A stretch of DNA of 64,000 nucleotides, from the NCBI GenBank assembly GCA_945898045.1, contig CAMDGG010000001.1:1-64000 (forward strand). Direction: 5' to 3'. Below are positions 60,401-64,000 of the stretch, in pieces. A program made the translations under genes and the position numbers. The DNA comes from a bacterium UBP8_UBA817 (lineage in GTDB: Bacteria > Margulisbacteria > Marinamargulisbacteria > SXXA01 > SICP01). Below the pieces are notes generated by a model, which worked only from the letters and a program-made list of their open reading frames with translations, had not been told where the DNA came from and made no database searches. The stretch's first letter is position 1. Each line of letters starts with the position of its first letter.

Positions 60401-63400
60401 CCTATTGAATCGGATTTCTCATCTACATTTTCTATGCTCATGAGTGATCAAGCGTCTCAGCAACAAATCATCTCTCTGATGAATGCAAATCCTGCTGTAC
60501 GTGATCGATTGGTTTCTTTTGTAACATCTGACCAGTCAGGAACAATGATTAGCTCAAGGACACTAAATAGCATGATGCAAAGCACTCAATTTAAAGCGGC
60601 TGTTACAAAGAACATAGGCTCCAACAAAGATGTCTCAGGCGAACGTGCGGATTTGCTGTACCACGCCTTGAGATTGTCTAGCGCTAAAGGTATTAGACAA
60701 AAAGAGTCCATGACTTTTGAGTCTAGTCCCGATAAGGGAAAGGCCACTATAGGTAAGATGATGCAGCTGTCATTACAAGATGGCAAAACGTCTGACCTAC
60801 GTAATTTCTTCCTCCGTGACACAGCAACTAAAAATATGGTTCTTGATCATATTGCAGATGGTCTCGCAGGCACTCCTGGAGCGATTCTTTCTAAACAACA
60901 AGCCATGAAAGCGCTCAATGTACTGTATACCCCTGAGATGGCGGTTGGCGCTCTGGAAAAAGGATTTAAAGCACAATATGCACTCGCAACAAATCCACAA
61001 GAAAAAAATGCGGCTATAGACTCCTTTTTGAAAGAGACTCTCCAAAATCCAGATTTCTTATCGTCTCTCCCCCCTGCTCAGCGGAATAACATGATGGGGC
61101 AAGTGATGCGATCCGTTACAGCCTGGGTTGGCAAAAACGATGCGGGTATCAAAGCAACACTAGATGGACTCGCAAACGTAGCCAATGATCCAAACCATAC
61201 TGCTCCTGAACATGTCAGGGAACAAGCGAAAGAGATTACACTGCAGTTCAAAGACGAAACTGAGAAAGCGCAGTTTAGTAATGCAGAACAAACTCTGGAA
61301 ATAGAATATGCTAATGCAACAGATGCCACCGAAAAAAATGCAGCTATAGATAAATTTTTGAAAGCTAGCCAAGCTTTTCTAGCCTCTGCCTCCCCTGACA
61401 ATGTCAATGATAGGATCGACCACGTCTTCGACAATATTTCTGATTTGACAAAAGAACCCTCTCTGAAAATAGCTGTGATCAATTCTTTTATACAACAGAC
61501 TATTTTAGATAAAGATTTCTTAAAAAATATGCCCGATGACAACAGAAATAAACTCATCGAAAAAGTCTTAAATAATATCACCACCTTGCTGGAAGATCCT
61601 CACGCAGCAAAAACTATGCTCACCTATCTATCCACCCAAACAAACGCGGCCCCCCATGTGGCCACCCATGCAAAATCACTCTTGCAATCAGGCGCAGCAG
61701 CGCCCACTGCCTCTACATTATTGGCCGATTTACAAAACACACCAGAGTTTAAGACGAAGTGGGCGTCTGACCCAGCCTATAGAGAAACGATGTTGAAAGA
61801 GATGACGGAAGGCCTCAAAGCCTCTCCTCCAGACCCCATGATACTAGCCCTTGCAAGCCCGGGGATAGATGGCACGCGTCCACTAGATTCCCTACTAAAC
61901 GATACGTACCCTTCGCCCAAGGAACGTGCTGCTCGACAACGTTTCTTGGATAAACTTTATGAAGCCAAAACCAAAGATCCCTCTTTCAAGATTAAAGAAA
62001 AGGCAGAATTTGCTATGTGGATTGGAAAACACCAACCCGCCGGCAGTATCTCTGCTACACAATTTGTGGATTCAAAAAAGGGATTAACCCTAGAACAATC
62101 CCAAGATATCCACACAACGCTGAAAGACAATGGCTTTTTGGATGCGTCGGGTCGCGTGACACGTATGTTGGATTCTACAACCGTATCGGAGATCAAAGCC
62201 CTGTTTTCTACGTCTCTATCACCCGACCAAATCCAAGGTGTTTTGAGCACTCTAACTACGGCATCTTCTGGATCTCCTGCTAGCCAAACGTCCTTTTTGG
62301 TGAATGATTTATTGCCCAAGTTTGACCCTTCTTATAAAGCACATAAAAAGGGCTATACGAAGCAATTAACGGCTGCTTGTCAATCCGTTATGGATAGCAA
62401 AGATTTGTCGGATCAGCAGAAATTGGAATGGTTAAAAGTCTTGTCTAAACAAGGAAACGAAAAACATGAAACAGCTGCTTTAAAGGCGCTACACACCTAT
62501 ACGAACAAGATGGCTTCAACAGCAGTTACGAAAGAAGAAAAAGCTGCTGCAGCCGCGCAAAAAGCTATTTTTACGGAGCTATTGGCTTTTTCTATCACCT
62601 CTCAACCGAGCGTCTATCTTACTCAAGCCAATAACCAAATATCCCCCATGGGTCAATTGTTAAAGACAATTGTTGAGAACGATCTTAATGATCCCGCGAA
62701 TCCAGGGTCCGTTGTCTTTGGATTAACTTCTGCACTACAGAAAACACCGTATCCAATGTTTGTGATTGATACAGCGCTGGAGTATGTGTATCTCTCGAAA
62801 AGCACATTTACGGATAAGCGTGAACATTACAGAAGCGTTTTTAAAACGATGCTCAGAAAAGCTGCTGTGGAAAACAATGTCGGTGTAATGAACGCGCTAC
62901 ACGTCATGGGTAGCCATCTTGCTTATCAAGGACAAAGTGTCACATTTCTCCACGAGGTCTTATCTGAAACCAATACATTTACGCAAGGGGAATTATTGGG
63001 GATATCAGATTTGTCGCCGGTAAAAAAAGGGGAGTCCACGGCATCATTGCAAGCGCGAGCTAAAGACGATGCAGCGCGTGCAACCAAAGCATCTGATTTC
63101 TTATTAAAGCGCCTCTCTGCCCATGATAACGGATTTTTAACTTACGACAAGGCCTCTAAAACCTATATCCGTACAGCCAAAGAATTAACATCTCCTGATG
63201 AGCTCAAATTAGACGACTTTTTTCGAAATAAAGACTTCTTCCCTACACCACCCACCCAGGCAGATCGCACTCGAATTTTAAATTCAATGGTCAATGAATT
63301 AAGTGCGGGACCTCGACTTATTAGCTCAATGGTTAGCGCCGCTAAATCTGAGCCTGATTATCAACTGATTCGGTCACACAAAGAAAGTATGCCCGACGCG

Positions 63401-64000
63401 GCAAATGCTTTAGATCCCAAAAAGGCACTCCCTAGCGCCAAAGACCCACAAAGTTATCGTCAGGAACTACACTCCATTAATAATTATTTATTAAGCCAAG
63501 GCCCTGCGGGTGCAGCTCTTAAAACTGTGATGGACGCTAGAGTTATGGCAGAATCTCCTAAGATCGGTCACGACATAGGCAAGAGTCTGACTACCGACTT
63601 ACTTTCTACCCCTGTATCACAAATCTCATCGGAATTAATGGCGGGCACGGCTGTATTGCGCGATAGTGATTTTACAAGTACTGGCACACTAGAGAAACTT
63701 ATTTCTACCGGATATATTGATTCAAAGACTGGCAGAGTAACTGAGAAATTTATGACGCTAGAGCCACCACACGACAAAGGTCCGTTACCTGGTCTTGAAG
63801 GCGAGTTTTTGGGGCAACATCAAGCTATTCGGGATAAATTAACACAGGCGGCGGGTAGGCAAGCAGAAGGTTCTCAACGGTCTCAAGAAATCTTAAAAGC
63901 CTTAATTCCTGCGAATGCCGAAAAATTGTATAAATCTATCCATACCCTCGCCCCGGATTCTCAATTATATCGTCAATTGGCAGTAACGGGACATGCGCTG
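45419..64000 (+). CDS. Giant protein, at least 6,194 residues, 3' end outside the window
   Basis: One reading frame stays open from the ATG at 45419 (GAGGGAG upstream) to the window edge, 18,582 bases, or about 680 kDa so far. There is no Sec signal at the N terminus (MSAFPNNINQNSDAF). Residues about 190-310 form a transglutaminase/cysteine-protease-like domain: Cys244 in GGDCEDLA, His291 in GHTIVRF and Asp307 in LALDATS. Hydrophobic helical stretches lie near 1200-1245, 1485-1520, 1800-1825 and 2141-2181. Lys-rich coiled coils are near 1838-1880, 2043-2115 and 2181-2231. From about 2250 to the edge the sequence is mainly short amphipathic helices with loosely repeated units, some ending in a Gly-Tyr/Phe-Ile-Asp-x-x-Thr-Gly-like turn. 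Cysteines are very few. Function unknown; secreted effector, structural fibre or adhesin are possible. Confidence 0.9.
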   Translation, partial: MSAFPNNINQNSDAFRVIKNPLYPMGLPEGFSAPTNQISDLSYIDELALSLPKGAIDDLFLRNKLLSILDAEAVQGAAQSLCRDYLLHGTSALHSPEDSQQVLRFLTELQHPARALKCGLSFEHLELLHTAAKGIEQLESLPQLSQIPNVGESIRDSLIDEAGFSDAELTFRRRAQLVDANASELVSLTNGLFQMGILYVGMSTSETAATVLAYVQDHFSYIQDGADDHWNTIAETLKQKGGDCEDLAMLTSSLLMQVLKHQGFSDDAVHHMVTVSSGYIATDEGPTKIGHTIVRFKDPSGETLALDATSKNKPLLFSDIPFDEVLRFNDKKFVQLQTIDPFFETAAQVNFRINLAEGTTFAASDSQINEAQKSILYSINKSAERLQEHASLKIKIPRLRHGNLYQAMSVEGYKPIIPQTILPNGDFTAQRANMPGATFGFLELLQSDFIPRTVDATKIYYDTLVDALYLKDSKQAMVNAGYSNTSGVYKTFNVITGKYNSLTGSEFTALPPDAVVYRSLLAYQEIGSGLGHISPSTFRRDLANVDSDGHAIDPTSNFIGGPDEFFNIRKVRVEINSAVDSFDMYTIQIKEERFFHYIEDIRQFVNKLTGLFLISASYLELLQIAAREIGDQSLNDEEKQAANARRQDEDKQHNKFAEIIGKWQDKMGQGVRDIEHELNNFIRATNESEAARVGFLVDMYPRKIDEAGKEDAGTIVANVFTGIGTDLTDEFTGAFTQAKSTAKFNLSIVQTSLSAFNAQAGLSITERISKHIDLWDAEHGHAETEEAITGNINNPLYFGRSTYDVQYGSSSFQALSKRTSRNAIIENIQFVKNTDLAEILGIIEDKNNFSPAAAGAAGAIELNLGANRTEIQQNAGAGPSRLFNEAPNVKNDAGAGADPVIPNLVTDAPTNNEPNVSMLAKVNNLKIKMETIQSQITNAATLNPPLTQTQIAVLQSDLLAADAKLDDTMGITKQRQAIVDTTKRLNAITADPTLPPGPNFYAPAIKYASIAEETADLTKILNGTPGVQPSLQKKLDDMLVSKAKHSVPPSEIQAADLLTKENLDKVNAQVSGQSPDIPAAAGGSERYFFDYNMPRQATMRRDLIQYQNFMRAALIAKQNLTGKIKEEAAKLGDSQGSGSETILRRYASQALEADLSIQYGAFDNAMQETFQLGSLLNELATHQLEYYRATQMAAMKATKFALQLVVEATSMAAGNALSPLSTLAFADPFYFSYLFNTVATQAVDTLGAGWEMGIDKATAEYYRPTIMQLSDTEFNTAYTNQKLNSQSIKTFDQATLDSKKTLDLFSQDSFQFFEHATDSLLLHTQNLFNPVVTRSFTKDGGTASGNTYKDTVPIFIQDRHDGFYVTDGYEMYLREGPSRTSKDLSIPRSEAATNFEQPLWSYFAKIKMYMFVLYALYDAVETILGDMFGTQKSSNIQKFDGMIDSFVGYQRSLIGNFKQETSAFLQSTKQNAEKEKKIEFDIYDVASAGTKIAVAALSAFPNAGRVLVMSGNILADAAEMIRKRAAGTFAGTFAEYRDRSGSTKPAAPIVLNASLFPEYTTLDPIKEKAVIDLEVLQTIVTGFNEATLSDPLGDYTRYNPTKLKLPDPSKAPASEREAIAQDARRYLSWFELDQMESKVINEMYLKNQNDPYHPTALQYTTANFTDIIAAQTSLNNIFTIRTIYMMIEQGLLNAKQQTIKDMFGHSISSNILSKTMAIVDQYNQSQLDSINSLTQEFSSRAEAHNKYEEEVMGLEVDSAAIPIGAVAFWIVTPTPNPTGGGGSKYANWEKKIVAGKSGKQAAQSLGNLTIGLVGIISGLEKKINPIKSEFLNYEVATQQDKDRDANIKEKTDEKDKLEKKQKSGTPLTDDEKKTLSKLKNDTGPGSLASMQTAKIRSTQKRQESDSTNINMGQDQLKFVGSGQMVVQRGAKNEATSKLTRKARQAEMIQQVRLSLADAFMDSSDEMSGSKSSRSYRGVIGIINRTKGVESSQIDLMEQALEAKANESNRAMNKIVSAAVSMIAQGIEALAAKKVAKAKSGDAREKRSLKVEKNKKNIKHLEKKQADKKAQGKKLSKSDAKDLKLLQTRTKKLEAKQEKSNAKAEAKEKKSGPKPVTKADKLRNHWLGARNEFKGGSKWAKVLHTIGRVAGGVGHMLYRLLTLPIYLINKAFTVIAKVLAWKEARNNKAAAKTMKKKEDKQDKKIKAKEDKVKELSNKLNDAQEKKESGGLVVHLSDKEKASINAEISTLQTDISSMSASMQSMKMTRISLETPKVSKEQSDEGSNPNVTEIQRNAKARDQMRSKRQWRVTGHMSQILANIIADGIISASTGSNMGLAGQANLAKITDGIDGDNVLAGNDGDMGIKDTADLENATLGMQLEKANSQASTEVMRIQNRFDQAAARALRQHALDPLIKASLGMSRKQQEATIEQKKHELTDMIIRIQRRKQKGSDSNPTPVTRDDIIKEMGWKGAVAAGIMTGGIKYANAVSRFMFGNGKTYATIDTDLKDKASAKGDKSVESKLDEKINELEKMTSRTKEQDTTLVEYKNHKKLIEDVRTFEGKIRQSAEEKVKLAGQLRESGEDSSAVSNLVLSADEEKALPEMKIKLDAMNKDRKKEFGIEDASVSGWSKLGAYAKRTGFMNLLGFNVQIQSGKSVLANSKNDKQFQFAVQQLFLERRILESKIAYDEARSTDATYADQLLGQRRMRLQDAENVLTVGANLERMTEDLKGNAILEPVQKSFQELQDVTDRVLKLGTFTESDLASAMGTQDTEAVSKLFKSLVDSGYAEKAMATILVPDGVDANGNPKFSEKQVPAIMMTAKYYSRMSRHSDKNSDGTLVDPVDRLIKNAGFTDTKTAKTLLTQFSGSTEALDSIYRARNDMETAAATLMSGMTLSTTQVSTFQKALKTLSPVDLEKKLPSFIMTQGTDGVLTPVELGKTTDLSNHVPIMVVNGDPGNEELSVLWVTSSTSATEAALLEKLPKGTRLFKAETDKALLPDPNFEGSKAAEYDTAVSNVVDAMSSSNQVSVDNVAALTKLTTFLNNFTNTTATAGHAPAGSAAQAIGRSQGFNKALRAVNLATRTSMDARDDISRRLLNSGVEEDDIKAILEDLYKDELINKTTGQATNLTPDNIKAAVSKRKGDTVKAILQQSLTDQYQQRTIKDDIERRGGKTQAEYQSFLNLLDTSISLADTTYNAGGATPNTNEQNALTALKTVISAYGQKASDTANDQKRFVMGVRTSNAQVFSYDDVKFDVFGSFGKGLTGAALERLDVVAPQNRRNLAIGRAQEELGINPARAVRSLRELYKEDYIRNEAGEILYNTDMAAMANKPSAANPPVLRFNVQKAFFEDVEKAASRIHGHMNTEGGAQIAAQIVMATIDNFSQAGKEYMEEETRNFLPHLLRIFQNEAPEDAEKLIAALIAQNQNNPRGLATVMDGISRAGQTDVQFFKGLVDQNKAQRFALSVLQLNLGGQTASMGLNPTEEAAMMMEQRGIDVNKNAADFRQAIIKSENIVDIFAHTTAADLQQGGFAAIIKNDQDFVTVEEKLKAVASDKMAPDGKRFLANQALRNIYAARDKSPNTNDIDLFSGDTTLSPKEFGAIGQSGLFSKPLYGNKGVNENLEELANKLRDPKTRTQTVAALNASGGAGIRDLSILLSQANNSDVGAVRHESAGQKGFVAATAILDNLIDINSADSEAVLFKLAPVLAGPLRSSLPTQTVSKYLDQPNSQRTTDPDALIALDLTTRFKNDQASSQQFLNGVTTSNKEGVRSATPAFINELDNADDEKLRKFAALVAKSLATQSTTTGANGQDTLVGDELLATVAIPVLTEEQNKKFAGYLGEEVEKFNKHLTDGNKIDIDERINKLAARTAHEHKDKADQFRDSLNHGMLSRRPQFLLGKDLKTGLADEAKKLANKPDSSADVAALNTFNRDMVLHGDRQAAAALITELLTVTTPEAKQHANAAKRLTRSVGQLTLNPTERQRASLEAYYTDVMKTTKGLIDNPDTADTIKEIHQHAQDQLRLLSAQAPTAPGKDTVATRLAGDIRTNLFKLDSAGNADPSKAAKSMVSNSFQARDRGRDTFSKITTSSTAAPNSPQQNALEAVKNFRDNILDDSTIRPETMLQHLNTSVVGSINTLTEGVDALGNPADRQWMRTVGDLALLSHEKDIDEFAKKTGSEGAHARALQGPLKEAKARVMKTYLLNATADQINTFSKDPKRVQMLADMLPDIVLSREEKTMLNPTGSRETLTDKTQTSLDKDGVAILTKLLSSGTDYEATRPLMPKILDLLDTPMGNADRTSLEPLVEKRLTQQLSTLSNTDTAALNETAQQLLQFQNHQGGDALEPTQELKETLVKLLPPGNSAIQYIKDATSYKELNRILKTVTDPSLDKIKGHLATLETKETAFKQDQTLGEKLKAGEAIADHSDAINEMMKDPKRMEAFKKSHGPQYLEILTSMPRKQLQKLSDSQIDSSTTVLAHPDLSLLLNGTNKDILAGYMNGDLSLFLAATPKEQAVMLPLLNLDPGKFSTLMENVESKTLPPADLKALQDGKILNKQGFIHPEFLLPDGNGLNPVGAAAVSDLLPTNSASIIQELNAAASGVESREKLVDTLQKEVRNSSNISSQEMQSSLQTLQKIKSKLQNRTQDAFGQLADMANTAQKQAMDKDVQPYHETVAKMAGTLQNMQPELLKLGVSQDAIDKLKSNDPDTLQFEILDILKTARANAGGGEQIQLDKITQQLSTAVFAYALDPKVQERTAVKENLQKFLGTLSKDAKNPIAILLKNSDSPELLDGILTLCKGKDNEAMLAAVLPLCFTDATIKIDPDKTKPVDAKTLQLMSLLQSNQEAGKDAGIAILNTLSPDKQVDILNLLYSGTNPNGSARDIAALLPKTTGPDNSPIALSKLPFSDLHEEGLARLLPVLNKMALATAKNIIPQLKIMTDPNLEPYANQMSLLLSSELQTPAGLRRITELEVTSKLMKKATTNPAQFQTDLADKILKTPIESDFSSTFSMLMSDQASQQQIISLMNANPAVRDRLVSFVTSDQSGTMISSRTLNSMMQSTQFKAAVTKNIGSNKDVSGERADLLYHALRLSSAKGIRQKESMTFESSPDKGKATIGKMMQLSLQDGKTSDLRNFFLRDTATKNMVLDHIADGLAGTPGAILSKQQAMKALNVLYTPEMAVGALEKGFKAQYALATNPQEKNAAIDSFLKETLQNPDFLSSLPPAQRNNMMGQVMRSVTAWVGKNDAGIKATLDGLANVANDPNHTAPEHVREQAKEITLQFKDETEKAQFSNAEQTLEIEYANATDATEKNAAIDKFLKASQAFLASASPDNVNDRIDHVFDNISDLTKEPSLKIAVINSFIQQTILDKDFLKNMPDDNRNKLIEKVLNNITTLLEDPHAAKTMLTYLSTQTNAAPHVATHAKSLLQSGAAAPTASTLLADLQNTPEFKTKWASDPAYRETMLKEMTEGLKASPPDPMILALASPGIDGTRPLDSLLNDTYPSPKERAARQRFLDKLYEAKTKDPSFKIKEKAEFAMWIGKHQPAGSISATQFVDSKKGLTLEQSQDIHTTLKDNGFLDASGRVTRMLDSTTVSEIKALFSTSLSPDQIQGVLSTLTTASSGSPASQTSFLVNDLLPKFDPSYKAHKKGYTKQLTAACQSVMDSKDLSDQQKLEWLKVLSKQGNEKHETAALKALHTYTNKMASTAVTKEEKAAAAAQKAIFTELLAFSITSQPSVYLTQANNQISPMGQLLKTIVENDLNDPANPGSVVFGLTSALQKTPYPMFVIDTALEYVYLSKSTFTDKREHYRSVFKTMLRKAAVENNVGVMNALHVMGSHLAYQGQSVTFLHEVLSETNTFTQGELLGISDLSPVKKGESTASLQARAKDDAARATKASDFLLKRLSAHDNGFLTYDKASKTYIRTAKELTSPDELKLDDFFRNKDFFPTPPTQADRTRILNSMVNELSAGPRLISSMVSAAKSEPDYQLIRSHKESMPDAANALDPKKALPSAKDPQSYRQELHSINNYLLSQGPAGAALKTVMDARVMAESPKIGHDIGKSLTTDLLSTPVSQISSELMAGTAVLRDSDFTSTGTLEKLISTGYIDSKTGRVTEKFMTLEPPHDKGPLPGLEGEFLGQHQAIRDKLTQAAGRQAEGSQRSQEILKALIPANAEKLYKSIHTLAPDSQLYRQLAVTGHAL

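Overview
The window is a continuous piece of a bacterial chromosome with low to moderate G+C (roughly 40%, by eye), the standard genetic code, and densely packed genes. A lipoprotein, an EnvC-like M23 peptidase, a type IV pilin and a flagellar-type export apparatus suggest a diderm. Several traits fit lineages related to Cyanobacteria such as Margulisbacteria: tandem ssb genes, a 23S-5S unit with no 16S beside it, and CofG. That placement is a guess that needs 16S or protein phylogeny.

Layout. (1) 1-6115, minus strand: rpsF-ssb-ssb-rpsR-rplI-uvrC-M23 peptidase-ctpA, then a DinD-like gene. (2) 6283-13131, plus strand: ruvB-hisB-pyrR-ftsH-tRNA-Pro-rsmI-tatD-pilC-like. A TPR lipoprotein (minus) and a type IV pilin (plus) follow, divergent from each other. 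(3) 14854-26001, minus strand: a 14-gene operon for a flagellar-type III export apparatus and switch proteins: cofG, a FliK-like gene, an unknown gene, fliM, parA, fliN, fliO, fliP, fliQ, fliR, flhB, flhA, a small unknown gene and fliA-type sigma. (4) 26094-37595: alr, then 5S and 23S rRNA (minus; own promoter, boxA and processing stems, no 16S), ykgJ, smpB, proline dehydrogenase, queC, an NADPH-FMN reductase, initiator tRNA, trpG, trpE, a short glmU and hpf. (5) 37596-44605, minus strand: a hook/rod-like flagellar protein and six unrecognised, mostly helical proteins without signal peptides. They lie downstream of an exact FliA/SigD-type promoter. (6) 44806-64000, plus strand: a small acidic helical protein, then a giant uninterrupted reading frame that starts at 45419 and is still open at the window edge (at least 6,194 codons).

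How the parts may fit. Region 3 encodes an export gate and its sigma factor. Regions 5 and 6 look like cargo and structural parts. The minus-strand cluster has a promoter for that type of sigma factor, its first two products are small proteins with very strong ribosome-binding sites, and nothing in it has a Sec signal. The giant protein also lacks a Sec signal. Near its N terminus it carries a transglutaminase/cysteine-protease-like Cys-His-Asp arrangement, followed by thousands of residues of helical and coiled-coil sequence. No flagellin, stator or ring gene is visible. My hypothesis, not proven here, is that this is a flagellum-derived secretion system with a giant substrate or structural protein.

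A second theme is translation without leaders. Several genes have a -10 box only 5-9 bases upstream of the ATG and no Shine-Dalgarno sequence, including the divergent smpB/ykgJ pair, which shares one palindromic -10 box. Other genes have excellent Shine-Dalgarno sequences, so both modes appear to be used.
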